Positions 42,243 to 51,951 of a stretch of DNA of 64,000 bases are shown piece by piece. How positions within the stretch are numbered: the first letter of the stretch is position 1; each line of letters starts with the position of its first letter. The notes under the pieces were generated by a model, which had not been told where the DNA came from, searched no databases, and saw nothing but the letters and a program-made list of their open reading frames with translations. Made by a program: the position numbers and the translations under genes. This DNA comes from Thalassotalea insulae (GTDB lineage: Bacteria > Pseudomonadota > Gammaproteobacteria > Enterobacterales > Alteromonadaceae): assembly GCF_030161395.1 (NCBI RefSeq), contig NZ_BSST01000001.1, forward strand, positions 2,480,001 through 2,544,000, read 5' to 3'.

Positions 42243-43975
42243 TGACTGATACAACTCAAGCACATGGTCCTTTAGTCGTTGAAGGCAAGCTGGCTGATAA
42301 CGAGCGATTAAAAGGCGAAAGTAACTTTTTACGCGGCACTATTGCGCAAGATTTACAAGATCCAGTCACTGGTGGCTTTACTGCTGATAACTTCCAGCTG
42401 ATTCGCTTTCATGGCATGTACCAGCAAGACGATAGAGATATTCGCGCAGAACGCACTAAGCAAAAATTAGAACCATTACATAATGTTATGCTTAGAGCGC
42501 GGATGCCTGGCGGTATTATCAAGCCGGAGCAATGGCTGGCGATTGACAAGTTTGCTGCGGAAAAAACCATGTATGGTTCAATTCGTTTAACCACACGCCA
42601 AACGTTTCAGTTCCACGGGGTGTTAAAGCCAAATATCAAATTAATGCACCAAACGCTTAACAGCATAGGTATTGACTCAATCGCCACTGCTGGTGACGTT
42701 AACCGTAATGTCTTGTGTACTACTAATCCTGTGGAGTCTGAACTTCATCAGGAAGCTTATGATTGGGCCAAGAAAATAAGTGAGCACTTGCTACCAAAAA
42801 CTCGCGCTTATGCGGAAATTTGGTTAGACGGTGAAAAACTCGAAGGTGCTCATGGTGAAAATACCGAAGAGCCAATTTTAGGCAGTCATTACTTGCCGCG
42901 TAAATTTAAAACGACGGTAGTTATTCCCCCACAAAATGATGTTGATGTGCATGCGAATGATTTGAACTTTGTTGCTATTGCTGAAAACGGAAAGTTAGTG
43001 GGCTTTAATGTGTTAGTCGGTGGTGGCTTAGCCATGACCCATGGTGATAAGTCAACCTATCCACGTAAAGCGGATGATTTTGGCTTTGTGCCATTAGCAA
43101 AAACATTAGAAGTTGCTGCGGCAGTGGTGACCACCCAGCGTGATTGGGGCAACCGGGTTAATCGTAAAAATGCCAAAACTAAATACACGCTAGATCGTGT
43201 AGGTACTGAAGTGTTTAAAGCGGAAGTGGAAAAACGTGCTGGCATCATGTTTGAAGCGTCACGCCCGTATGAATTTACCGGGCGGGGGGATCGTATTGGT
43301 TGGGTTGATGGTATTGATGGTAAACATCATTTAGCGCTGTTTATTGAAAATGGTCGAATTTTAGATTATCCAGGTAAACCATTAAAAACTGGTGTTGCAG
43401 AAATTGCCAAAATCCATCAAGGGGATTTTCGCATGACCGCCAACCAGAACCTGATTATTGCTGGCGTTGCAACTGAAGATAAAGCGCAGATTGAAGCAAT
43501 CGCCAAAGCTCATGGTTTGATGGACAACAGCGTATCTAATCAGCGAAAGAATTCCATGGCATGTGTGGCGTTTCCAACTTGTCCGTTAGCCATGGCAGAA
43601 GCAGAGCGTTATTTACCTGGTTTAGTGAATGATGTTGAAAGCATTTTAGCGCAACACGGTGTCAGTGATGAGCGTATTATTTTACGTGTTACTGGCTGCC
43701 CAAATGGTTGTGGCCGCGCTATGTTGGCGGAAATTGGTTTGGTGGGTAAAGGTCCAGGAAAATATAACATGCATTTAGGCGGTAATATTGCGGGTACCCG
43801 TGTGCCAAAAATGTATAAAGAAAACTTATCTGAACAAGATATTTTGACTGAAATTGATGCTCTGGTTGCCCGTTGGGTTGCAGAACGAAATGCCAATGAA
43901 GCATTTGGTGATTTTGTTATTCGCACCGGGATCATTGCTGAAGTTAAAGTCAGTAAGCGAGATTTCTATGACTAA
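42242..43975 (+). CDS. cysI: Sulfite reductase hemoprotein beta subunit
   Basis: Catalytic subunit that reduces sulfite to sulfide with six electrons at a siroheme-[4Fe-4S] centre. The four cluster cysteines are present: Cys441 and Cys447 (ACVAFPTCPLA), Cys486 and Cys490 (GCPNGCGR). Substrate-binding Arg/Lys regions (RLTTRQTFQFHGV) are conserved. 577 residues, close to E. coli (570). Overlaps cysJ by 1 nt and cysH by 8 nt. Confidence 0.98.
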   Translation: MTDTTQAHGPLVVEGKLADNERLKGESNFLRGTIAQDLQDPVTGGFTADNFQLIRFHGMYQQDDRDIRAERTKQKLEPLHNVMLRARMPGGIIKPEQWLAIDKFAAEKTMYGSIRLTTRQTFQFHGVLKPNIKLMHQTLNSIGIDSIATAGDVNRNVLCTTNPVESELHQEAYDWAKKISEHLLPKTRAYAEIWLDGEKLEGAHGENTEEPILGSHYLPRKFKTTVVIPPQNDVDVHANDLNFVAIAENGKLVGFNVLVGGGLAMTHGDKSTYPRKADDFGFVPLAKTLEVAAAVVTTQRDWGNRVNRKNAKTKYTLDRVGTEVFKAEVEKRAGIMFEASRPYEFTGRGDRIGWVDGIDGKHHLALFIENGRILDYPGKPLKTGVAEIAKIHQGDFRMTANQNLIIAGVATEDKAQIEAIAKAHGLMDNSVSNQRKNSMACVAFPTCPLAMAEAERYLPGLVNDVESILAQHGVSDERIILRVTGCPNGCGRAMLAEIGLVGKGPGKYNMHLGGNIAGTRVPKMYKENLSEQDILTEIDALVARWVAERNANEAFGDFVIRTGIIAEVKVSKRDFYD

Positions 43976-44729
43976 TGTGAGTGCGCCGGTGTCAGGGACG
44001 GTGATCAATAACCGATTTCCTGCCTCTTTGCCAGAACCCTGGTTAGAACAATGGAATGAATCACTGGAACAGCAAAATGCAACGGAACGTGTCGAGTGGG
44101 CGATGGAGAATTTGCCCTCGCAATTTGTTCTGTCATCAAGCTTTGGTATTCAGTCTGCGGTAATGTTGCATATGTTAACTCAGGTGGATGCGAATATTCC
44201 GGTATTGTTAACTGATACCGGTCATTTGTTTCCGGAAACCTATCAGTTTATTGAGCAGTTAACTGATAGATTGAAGTTAAATCTACAAGTGTACAGTGCG
44301 AAAGAAAGTGCTGCTTGGCAGTTAGCGAAATATGGTGAAGAGTGGGCACAGGATGAAACGTCATTAAAAGCGTATAATCGTCGGAATAAGGTTGAACCAT
44401 TAGAACGTGGTTTAACTGAATTGAACGCTGGTACCTGGTTCTCCGGCATTCGACGTCAGCAATCTAGCCATCGTGAGGGATTGTCTGTTGTTAGCATTTT
44501 ACGTGGTCGTTTTAAGGTTCATCCCATTATTGACTGGAGCAACCGAGATGTTCATCAATACCTGACTAAACATGGCTTACCGTATCACCCGTTATGGGAC
44601 AAAGGCTATGTTTCGGTCGGAGATACTCATAGCACCCGGCCATTAACTTTAGGTATGGATGAAAGTGAAACCCGCTTTTCAGGAATGCAACGAGAATGTG
44701 GTCTGCATACCGATGGTGATGGTATCTAA
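43968..44729 (+). CDS. cysH: Phosphoadenosine phosphosulfate (PAPS) reductase
   Basis: Reduces PAPS to sulfite with thioredoxin, making PAP that CysQ (at 22.8 kb) would clear. SSSFGIQSAVMLHML (PP-loop), the LLTDTGHLFPETYQF segment and the catalytic ECGLH with Cys244. The CC...CxxC cluster cysteines of APS reductases are absent, so this is the PAPS type. I start at the ATG at 43968, which overlaps cysI and gives 253 residues, against 244 in E. coli; the frame is open to 43854 but inside cysI. Last gene of the operon. Confidence 0.97.
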   Translation: MTNVSAPVSGTVINNRFPASLPEPWLEQWNESLEQQNATERVEWAMENLPSQFVLSSSFGIQSAVMLHMLTQVDANIPVLLTDTGHLFPETYQFIEQLTDRLKLNLQVYSAKESAAWQLAKYGEEWAQDETSLKAYNRRNKVEPLERGLTELNAGTWFSGIRRQQSSHREGLSVVSILRGRFKVHPIIDWSNRDVHQYLTKHGLPYHPLWDKGYVSVGDTHSTRPLTLGMDESETRFSGMQRECGLHTDGDGI

Positions 44730-44755
44730 GCAGCGCGAAAGATTACTGTTTTATA

Positions 44756-44787
44756 GAAAGTCAGAAGTTATTTGCTTCTGGCTTTTT
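44756..44787 (+). terminator. Terminator of cysJIH
   Basis: CAGAAG (44762-44767), loop TTATTTG, CTTCTG (44775-44780), then GCTTTTTT; flanked by AAAG/CTTT extension. It lies between cysH and a convergent gene. Confidence 0.82.
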
Positions 44788-44792
44788 TGTTT

Positions 44793-45698
44793 CTAAGCTA
44801 TGCGAAATAAACCTGCTAACTCTTGTTTAATCGTAGTCAGATATTTATTGTTGGCATTGTCGGCAATTAGCTGGGCCAGTTCGGTACCTATCGGAGTAAA
44901 CTTATAAAAGCTTAACAGGCAATTATTTCTTTCTGCGTTAAACGTTAATGGCATGCCATTATAATTGAGGGAGATGGATTCGCCCTTCGCTATTGGCGTT
45001 GTTTCCGTTTCCTGAATGAATATCAAATGATTGTCTGCTAATGTCAGTAATTCTGAATAAGACAGCCCAAACGAGCTTAAATTGATTTTATGTTCTCTGT
45101 CTTTACTGAAAAAATTAAACAAACCTGGCATTTGTGAAGCACCAGAGATGATGCGCATACTCTTATGATATTGATCTTTTACTGCCAGCGAGCAGGCTTT
45201 GGATAGCAATTTAGCTTCATTAATACTTAAGGTGCGAAATGCTTGCAATGATTTTAGTGAAAAGCTACCGGGGGCGGTAATTTCTCCGGCAAGGATTTTG
45301 GCCCATAGATCTTGCATGGTTTTATTACTGACATCTTCTGCCAAAGTAGTAAAACTGTTAAACCAGTCTTGATCCGCGCGGTCGGTTACTTCACTGTCAG
45401 AACAATATTGAATGGATTTATGAATAATGCTTTCTAAGTTTTGCTGTTTGCGCAATTGTAATAGTCGTTCACGTTTTCTTGCCCGTTCTTCAATAGGCTG
45501 CTGTTTGTCAGCTTGTAATAACGCGCCATCGATAACAAATTGTCGCGCCAGCCCTAATAATTGCATCTGGGAAGATGGGTTGGCATTGTGTTGAGTTTTA
45601 CTCTCAGGAGTTACTTTATCGGCAGAAATAACTTGCGAACTGGCTTTAGGCGACGTCACTGTGGTTGGTGTGGTGGAAGAAGTTTTAGTGATTTTCAT
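44793..45698 (-). CDS. TIGR03899 family conserved hypothetical protein
   Basis: 301-residue cytoplasmic protein with no signal or membrane segment. The first ~45 residues are Ser/Thr/Pro-rich and look disordered; a Lys/Arg/Glu-rich helix follows (EERARKRERLLQLRKQQN). The central segment DQDWFNSFTTLAEDVSNKTM and WAKILAGEITAPGSFSLKSL match my memory of TIGR03899/DUF2806-type proteins of Vibrio, Shewanella and Colwellia. Function unknown. Convergent with cysH; divergent from the DUF3369 regulator. Confidence 0.78.
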   Translation of the reverse strand: MKITKTSSTTPTTVTSPKASSQVISADKVTPESKTQHNANPSSQMQLLGLARQFVIDGALLQADKQQPIEERARKRERLLQLRKQQNLESIIHKSIQYCSDSEVTDRADQDWFNSFTTLAEDVSNKTMQDLWAKILAGEITAPGSFSLKSLQAFRTLSINEAKLLSKACSLAVKDQYHKSMRIISGASQMPGLFNFFSKDREHKINLSSFGLSYSELLTLADNHLIFIQETETTPIAKGESISLNYNGMPLTFNAERNNCLLSFYKFTPIGTELAQLIADNANNKYLTTIKQELAGLFRIA

Positions 45699-45855
45699 GC
45701 TAACGTCCTAATAACCATATTATTTCCGATTAATTTATCCAGTATCGTTTGCTTTGATTAGTTTGTCTATCGTTAACGCACGATGAAATAAAAAATAGGC
45801 AATTGAATAAACTTCACCTATTATTTACAAATAGATAACATGTCTTTGAACTAAA

Positions 45856-45895
45856 GAGTGAATATTGACATTGTAGGTTGAATATTCTGTCACTC
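45856..45895. other. Imperfect inverted repeat in a divergent promoter region
   Basis: GAGTGAATATT (45856-45866) and AATATTC-TGT-CACTC (45881-45895) form an inverted repeat with a 3-base bulge, about 100-140 nt upstream of the DUF3369 regulator start. It could be a hairpin or an operator; no known consensus is matched. The rest of 45699-45995 is AT-rich with nothing recognised. Confidence 0.3.
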
Positions 45896-45995
45896 ACTTT
45901 TATTATGTAAGTGAAAGCATTTAATTTATAATGATTAACTCTTACTAGCAGCACATGAATAGAGTGGCTTGAAGTCTACTTATTTCGAGGAATAT

Positions 45996-48218
45996 ATGCA
46001 GGCATCCGAAGAAACAAACGATGATTTTTTGTTTATCGATGATAGCGATGAAGACGAGATTCTAGAGGACTCAGGCGGCGATACATGGAAAGTGTTGATC
46101 GTAGATGATGATCCGGAAATCCATTCTGTTACCCAGTTAGCTCTGTCTGATTTGGTTGTCTTAGGTAAACGTCTTGAATATCTTCATGCTTATTCTGGCC
46201 GTGATGCCTGTCAATTAATCGAACAACATCTTGATATTGTTTTAGTCTTGCTTGATGTGGTGATGGAAACAGATGATGCTGGGCTAAATGTCGTTAAGCA
46301 TATTCGAGAAACCTTGCTACGTCAGGATATTCGCATAGTTTTAAGAACCGGGCAGCCAGGTTACGCGCCGGAAGAAAGTGTCATTAAAGATTATGATATT
46401 AATGATTACAAGACTAAAACCGAATTAACACGTCGTAAATTAGTCACCACGGTTTATGCGGCGATTCGCTCTTACCAACAAATTGATACTGTTACCCAAA
46501 ACCGTATTGGCTTAGAAAAAATTATTGGTGCGGCTGCTGAATTGCTGGAATTGCACTCAGTGCATGAATATGCCGAAGGGGTACTGACGCAATTAAGTTT
46601 ATTAAGTGATAGCCAATCCGGCGTTTTTTGTGCCCGTGGTCAAGGTATCGTCGACGGCGCTGATGACTTAAGTTTATATGTTTTAGGGCAAAAAGGTCTT
46701 TCTACTGTACTTAATAATCAGAAACTGGAAATGTTATCAAATGATGCTATTCAGCAGCAGATAGCTAATTGTTTTCAGCAAAAACAACGAGTTTTTAATA
46801 AAGATAGTGCCAGCCTGTATTTAGCCAGTGGCGGCTACCGAGCGGTAATTCATTTAACTTTAAACGCTGCATTAAGTGATATTCAAAAGCAATTAATTGA
46901 AGTGTTCTTAAGTAATATTGCTATCGGTTACGAAAATGTTCATCTGTTTCAGAAGTTACGTGATGCTGCTTATAAAGACTGGTTAACTGAATTACCGAAT
47001 CGACTTGAGTTCGTTAATTTACTTGATGGTTTTGCTCAAAGTGATGAAGCTAATTTGGTGGCAGGGTTAATTGACATTAACCACTTTAGCGATATTAACG
47101 ACGGATTAGGACAAGATCTAGGTAATCAGCTATTAATGGCAGTTACTAGCCGAATGAAATCAATGGGGGAAGATTGTTGTTTTGCCCGTGTTGGTGCAGA
47201 TGTCTTTGGTATTATTGGACCAAAAGATAGCGTTAATCCTGAAAAATTAAACGCCTTATTTGTTCAGCCTTTCTCGGCTGGTGAACAAAACTTACCGATT
47301 AATGCTTGCTTTGGTTTGTGTGAAAAGCAAGATGCTGGTGCCCGAGGCGTTAAAGTACTCAATCAGATCAATATCGCGCTTAATTTAGCGAAGAAAAGTA
47401 CTCAAGAACACTATGTCTATTATAAACAGGAAATGGAAGAGCAGACCCTGTGGCGTTTAGGCATGATCAGACAACTCAGAACAGATTTTGCTGATAATCG
47501 TCTGGAGCTTTGGTATCAACCGCAACTGAATTTGCAATCCGGCAAAGTTATTGGTGCAGAAGCTTTACTGAGGTGGCGTACCGCTGATGGTCAATTTGTA
47601 TCTCCCGCGGTATTTATTCCATTAGCTGAATATTCTGGCTTAATCATTGATATTGGTGATTGGGTCATTAATCAGGCGTGTCAGCAAATTAAAGTTCTTG
47701 AAGAACATTCATTTACTGATGTTGGTATCTCGGTCAATGTTTCTATCCCGCAATTTAGACGGGAAAATTTTGTTGATAGCATTATGGAAGCAACTAACAA
47801 GCATAAGGTTAAACCACGTAAATTAGAGTTAGAAATCACTGAAAATATTTTAATGGATGAACCTCAGGTTGTGATTGATGCCTTAGTTAAATTGAAAGAA
47901 CAAGGGATCAGCATAGCGCTGGATGATTTCGGTACCGGTTATTCTTCAATGAGCTACTTGCAGAAATTACCGTTAGACCGTTTAAAAGTTGACCGTTCAT
48001 TTGTTAACGATATTGCCAAACCAGAACATGCGATAATTGCAGAAACTATTATTAACCTTGGTAAACAGATGAACTTAAAAGTCATTGCTGAAGGGATTGA
48101 AGATCAAGAGCAACAAGCAAAATTAAAGTCGTTGGCATGTGATGAGGTACAAGGTTTCTTCTATGCTAAGCCGATGCCTGCCGATGAGTTTCTTGCGTTC
48201 TTAGAAGCTAATAAATAA
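45996..48218 (+). CDS. Response regulator with DUF3369, degenerate GGDEF and EAL domains
   Basis: c-di-GMP phosphodiesterase-type regulator of 740 residues. Acidic N-terminal tail (about 1-30), receiver domain (about 32-155, IVDDDPEI and phospho-acceptor Asp87 in LLLDVVME), DUF3369 sensor-like domain (about 170-330), GGDEF domain with GADVF in place of GGDEF (about 399-403), hence no diguanylate cyclase activity expected, and EAL domain (about 500-735) with intact GAEALLRW and DDFGTGYSSMSYL. So it likely degrades c-di-GMP. I start at the ATG at 45996 with CGAGG 5 nt upstream; a TTG at 45969 lies in frame. The cognate kinase is not adjacent. Confidence 0.92.
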   Translation: MQASEETNDDFLFIDDSDEDEILEDSGGDTWKVLIVDDDPEIHSVTQLALSDLVVLGKRLEYLHAYSGRDACQLIEQHLDIVLVLLDVVMETDDAGLNVVKHIRETLLRQDIRIVLRTGQPGYAPEESVIKDYDINDYKTKTELTRRKLVTTVYAAIRSYQQIDTVTQNRIGLEKIIGAAAELLELHSVHEYAEGVLTQLSLLSDSQSGVFCARGQGIVDGADDLSLYVLGQKGLSTVLNNQKLEMLSNDAIQQQIANCFQQKQRVFNKDSASLYLASGGYRAVIHLTLNAALSDIQKQLIEVFLSNIAIGYENVHLFQKLRDAAYKDWLTELPNRLEFVNLLDGFAQSDEANLVAGLIDINHFSDINDGLGQDLGNQLLMAVTSRMKSMGEDCCFARVGADVFGIIGPKDSVNPEKLNALFVQPFSAGEQNLPINACFGLCEKQDAGARGVKVLNQINIALNLAKKSTQEHYVYYKQEMEEQTLWRLGMIRQLRTDFADNRLELWYQPQLNLQSGKVIGAEALLRWRTADGQFVSPAVFIPLAEYSGLIIDIGDWVINQACQQIKVLEEHSFTDVGISVNVSIPQFRRENFVDSIMEATNKHKVKPRKLELEITENILMDEPQVVIDALVKLKEQGISIALDDFGTGYSSMSYLQKLPLDRLKVDRSFVNDIAKPEHAIIAETIINLGKQMNLKVIAEGIEDQEQQAKLKSLACDEVQGFFYAKPMPADEFLAFLEANK

Positions 48219-48250
48219 GTTTTAATCGCAGAAAAATTGCCGCAAATAGA

Positions 48251-48276
48251 GCTGAGTATTTTTACTCAGCTTTTTT
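48251..48276 (+). terminator. Terminator of the DUF3369-EAL regulator gene
   Basis: GCTGAGT (48251-48257), loop ATTTTT, ACTCAGC (48264-48270), then TTTTTT; 33 nt after the stop and before the convergent MFS gene. Confidence 0.93.
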
Positions 48277-48355
48277 ATACCTGTAATTCTGCATTAACAA
48301 CGCTGTTACTATAAAGTCTATGGCAACAGCATGTGATGGCAGTCAAATGAGTGGA

Positions 48356-49549
48356 CTATTGTGCGTTAACTGGTAAAACTTCATCTCGACGTAGTTCAGT
48401 CCCTTGACTTGGGTTAAGCGGAATTTGCAGCGATAACAATAATGAACAGCAGGCAAAGCCTGCACCGACATAAAACACTAAAGACGAGTTAATGAGCCAT
48501 ACCATACCAAGCAATACCGGGATGACGACCGCAGCGATATGATTGATAGAAAAACTAACCCCCGCACTAGCAGCAATATCTTCTGGCTTTGCGATCTTCT
48601 GGAAATAGGTTTTTATCGCAATCGCCAATGCAAAAAATAAATGGTCGATAACATATAAGATCGCAGCAAAGGTGGCATTTTCAGCCAAGCCATAGGCGAT
48701 AAACAAAATAATCAAGCCGATATATTCAAAACGCAGGACTTTACGCTCACCAATAATGCCGATCAGCTTGCCGATTTTAGCGGCAAATAACCAATTAAAA
48801 ACATAGTTAATCAAGAACAGAGCACTAATATCGGCAACACTATAATGAAATTTCTCAACCATTAAAAAGCCAGCGAAGACAACAAAAATTTGCCGGCGGG
48901 CGCCACTGAAAAAGGTTAATGCATAAAATAGCCAGTAGCGCTTGCGTAAGATTAGTTTCTTTTCCTGCTCGGCTTCAATTGGAAACTGCTGGAAACTTAG
49001 TGCTAATAATAATGTTAAGGTAAGGGCTAAGCCGCCAAACAAAGTGTATGTTGCCTGATAAGACCAGGACAACCATTCCATCAGCAGCCAGATGCTGCTG
49101 TAGGCCAGTAATGAAGCGATAGACTTAGCTGATAACATACGCCCCATAAAATGGGCTGCCTTGTCTTTATCAATCCATTGCAGCGTCAGTGATTGGCTAA
49201 TAGTTTCAAAATAATGAAAACCAACTGACATGATCACAGTGGTGACATATAAGCCGATAGCACTTGGAAAATAACCGGTAATTGCTACGCCAAAGGCGGT
49301 GAGTCCCAGAGCAGCCAACGCAAACTTTTGTTCTCGAATAAATAACAGCAGGTAAATTGCCGTAAATGCTAGAAAGCCAGGTATTTCTCGTAGGCTTTGT
49401 AAAATGCCGATTTCTTTACCTGTAAACTGGGCTTTTTCAATAACAAAGTTATTTAGCAATGCCATCCAGACAGAAAAAACCAACGGCATAATAAAGGCCA
49501 TCGCTAAAAGCAGGTTTTCAGGGGAATTCAGTTTTGCGGAGAGTTTCAT
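48356..49549 (-). CDS. Major facilitator superfamily (MFS) transporter
   Basis: 397-residue polytopic inner-membrane protein with about 11-12 predicted helices in two halves split by a hydrophilic loop (about residues 190-205, PIEAEQEKKLILRKRY). The segment after the second helix (LREIPGFLAF) and GRMLSAKSIASLLAYSS fit an MFS protein, but I do not recognise the subfamily, and the substrate is unknown. Charged residues at cytoplasmic loops suit a proton-coupled exporter or importer. Single gene; the receptor gene 80 nt upstream on the same strand as read from the right is separately started. Confidence 0.8.
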   Translation of the reverse strand: MKLSAKLNSPENLLLAMAFIMPLVFSVWMALLNNFVIEKAQFTGKEIGILQSLREIPGFLAFTAIYLLLFIREQKFALAALGLTAFGVAITGYFPSAIGLYVTTVIMSVGFHYFETISQSLTLQWIDKDKAAHFMGRMLSAKSIASLLAYSSIWLLMEWLSWSYQATYTLFGGLALTLTLLLALSFQQFPIEAEQEKKLILRKRYWLFYALTFFSGARRQIFVVFAGFLMVEKFHYSVADISALFLINYVFNWLFAAKIGKLIGIIGERKVLRFEYIGLIILFIAYGLAENATFAAILYVIDHLFFALAIAIKTYFQKIAKPEDIAASAGVSFSINHIAAVVIPVLLGMVWLINSSLVFYVGAGFACCSLLLSLQIPLNPSQGTELRRDEVLPVNAQ

Positions 49550-49629
49550 GGCGATTGGTTATTGTGAGTTAAAGAACTATTTTAACCAATTGGTGTTTAA
49601 TAGCCATTAATTAAACGCACGATACCTGA

Positions 49630-51651
49630 TCAAAAACTGTGTTGATATTCAACGGTTATTTGTTGTCCTCGCGCCGGTAATTGTCGTAATGGCTGATCGT
49701 CTATTTCGCCTATCGTGGTGATAGTGGCGTGCTGATAGTCTTTATCCAAAAGATTTTTGACCGTTAAAGTAAGGGTATTTTTGTCATTTAGCAAATAGCG
49801 GCTATGTAAATTAAGTAAAGTTAACGAATGTTTATCGGTTAAAGTATCGATACGGCTGCGCCAATGAAGTTGTATGTTGTTTTGCCACTTGTCGCTAATT
49901 TGCCAGTTAACGCCCAAGAGTCCATAGCTTTTTGGGGCCAGTAATTCGGAAGGGAGTAACATCGCCGTTGCATCAACCTTTGAATGGTTACGGAAGATGT
50001 AGCTAAAGTGACCATGTAACTGCCATTGTGGGTTGATAGTCCAGCGCCATTCATTTTCTAGTCCGCTCGTCTGATTGGAAGAAATATTGGCTAATTGGGT
50101 GATATCGTTACTGGTATCAAAACCAATTAAATCGGAAATATGGTTTTCAAACAGGGTGGAGGAAAAAAAGAAGTCGTTACTGATGTATTGGTAATTAACT
50201 TCTGCCGATTTTAATACCGTTGGTTTTAACGTTTGGTTACCGTCAACCAGCCCGCTTTCTTCGTCATACAAATCACCCAGTGATGGCACGCGGTAAGCTT
50301 CATTGTAGGCCAACTTAAATATATGATGGTTATCGGCTTGATAAACTAAAGCAACTCTTGGATTGGTTCTGTTGGCGATGTCGTTATAGGTGTCTAATCT
50401 TAGCCCTGCCGTCAGACTGAGTTTCGTCGACCAATGAGTTTGTAACTGTAAATAACCACTTAGTGTTTTGCGACGAGTGTCGAGTACGATTCTTTGATTG
50501 CTCTCACCAAAAACCGTTATATCATCCAGGTACTCCAGATCGCCGTAAAGATTGTAGTTACTTTTAATCGCAGCGTTTGGTAATTTACTTAAACTCCAGT
50601 CAATACCGGAAGAGAGCTCAAACATCTCGTTGATCGGATAGATAAAATCAACGCCTGCCTGTTTATTGTCATAGGAAAAATGTTCGCCAAACAGCAAAGG
50701 TGCGGCTGCAAATATATCGTCATTTTGGGGTTGTAGCATGGCTACCGAGCGGCGGTGACCCTGATGCCACTGGCCACTAAAAGCTAACTGTTTATCGTCA
50801 GTTAAGTTCAATGTATAACTAAGCTGATGAATTAAGTTATTCTGCTGTAGTTGATTGGCCTGATTGTTAACCCGGCGAAAAAGATAAAACTGTTCGAATT
50901 GGTAGTTTTTATATAGCGTTAACCACTTAAAATTTCGATAGTTAACTGCGAACATTGCCTGTGAGCTTTTATGAGGATCTGAGGTTTGTTGTTCGATGGC
51001 AAAACGGTCAAATATCATCCGGTAGGTTTCGCCATCCTGTCGCTCTTTGTCGAATGAAAAACCTAGTTCCCAGTCATTAACTGTGTATTGCCATGCTATG
51101 CTGGCCTGTCGGGAATTGAGTGTACCAGCGGAGACAGTCAATTCGGGTTGAATTTTGGTGATTATGTTAATAACGCCATTAAAGGCATTAGCACCATAAA
51201 GCGCAGAACCTGGCCCTCTGATCACTTCAACACGTTCAACCTGACTGAGTTTAAATGCACGTATTAAATAATTGATCCCGCCGGTGTAGTCTTCATTAAT
51301 TCTCTGACCATTGAGCAAAAATAAAATAGTATTGGCATATTTTTGGGCATGACCACGGCTGACCATGTAGGAATCATTGCCCTCTATTGAGTTATAGGAC
51401 GCATAAAAACCTGGAATATGGTTCATAAGCTCGACTAGCGACTTTACCCCTAAGTTTTCGATGTCTGAGCGAGTTAAGAACGAAATACTGGCCGGCGCAG
51501 TCAAAGCTGTTGTTTCACTGACCGTTGCTATGCTGACAGGTGTCTGCATTAATTGCTTAAGGGACAGGGAAAAAATATCATCGAGTGAATTAGCGCCGCT
51601 GTTACACGTTACCACTAGCAGTGCTGGTAAATACTTTGGTATTCGGCTCAT
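49630..51651 (-). CDS. TonB-dependent receptor, BtuB/vitamin-siderophore-like
   Basis: Outer-membrane transporter of 673 residues, the size of BtuB/FepA-type receptors. Weak signal peptide (MSRIPKYLPALLVVTCNSG), TonB-box-like segment (PVSIATVSETTA), plug with SISFLTRSDIENLGVKSLVE, FLLNGQRINEDY and VEVIRGPGSALYGANAFNGV, and a barrel ending QITVEYQHSF. Substrate unknown: no cobalamin, heme or siderophore genes are adjacent, and no riboswitch was recognised upstream. An MFS gene lies just downstream on the same strand (80 nt), which could form an uptake pair. Confidence 0.88.
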   Translation of the reverse strand: MSRIPKYLPALLVVTCNSGANSLDDIFSLSLKQLMQTPVSIATVSETTALTAPASISFLTRSDIENLGVKSLVELMNHIPGFYASYNSIEGNDSYMVSRGHAQKYANTILFLLNGQRINEDYTGGINYLIRAFKLSQVERVEVIRGPGSALYGANAFNGVINIITKIQPELTVSAGTLNSRQASIAWQYTVNDWELGFSFDKERQDGETYRMIFDRFAIEQQTSDPHKSSQAMFAVNYRNFKWLTLYKNYQFEQFYLFRRVNNQANQLQQNNLIHQLSYTLNLTDDKQLAFSGQWHQGHRRSVAMLQPQNDDIFAAAPLLFGEHFSYDNKQAGVDFIYPINEMFELSSGIDWSLSKLPNAAIKSNYNLYGDLEYLDDITVFGESNQRIVLDTRRKTLSGYLQLQTHWSTKLSLTAGLRLDTYNDIANRTNPRVALVYQADNHHIFKLAYNEAYRVPSLGDLYDEESGLVDGNQTLKPTVLKSAEVNYQYISNDFFFSSTLFENHISDLIGFDTSNDITQLANISSNQTSGLENEWRWTINPQWQLHGHFSYIFRNHSKVDATAMLLPSELLAPKSYGLLGVNWQISDKWQNNIQLHWRSRIDTLTDKHSLTLLNLHSRYLLNDKNTLTLTVKNLLDKDYQHATITTIGEIDDQPLRQLPARGQQITVEYQHSF

Positions 51652-51951
51652 TCATATCCTTTGGCATTTAAAGTTATAGGAACTTGATACAAAACTTATA
51701 TCATCAAAAAACTTGTGATCCTAACCCTATTAATAGCTTGGCTTTAATAATTACTCAAATTAATACGCTTAATTAAAACGCTTGTTTAAAAAATTTGCTT
51801 TTCCATTTCTTTCAAGGCACACTCAATCAACTATTATTAGAACGTGTTGAGCTTTGCTGTATGAGCTTGGCTGAAAAAGCAAACTTGAAAGATCGACACG
51901 CGTTAAAAAAAGCACGATTGTTCACCCGACATTTAATTGAGGAGACCAGGC
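51652..51951. other. Intergenic region between the BtuB-like receptor and fadB
   Basis: 300 bases with divergent promoters. Holds the AAAC-N4-GTTT site (51776-51787). A long untranslated leader may precede fadB. No ORF or riboswitch supported. Confidence 0.55.
51776..51787. promoter_or_regulatory. PsrA-like operator upstream of fadBA
   Basis: AAAC-GCTT-GTTT, a palindrome with a 4-base spacer, 165 nt upstream of fadB. It fits the GAAAC-N4-GTTTC pattern recognised by the TetR-family regulator PsrA, which controls fatty-acid degradation genes in many gammaproteobacteria, except for the outer G/C. Assignment is by pattern and by the target gene only. Confidence 0.45.

Noticed and set aside
51652..51951. 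Cobalamin riboswitch upstream of the BtuB-like receptor
   Set aside because: No B12-box or P-stem pattern could be traced; the gap is AT-rich and short.
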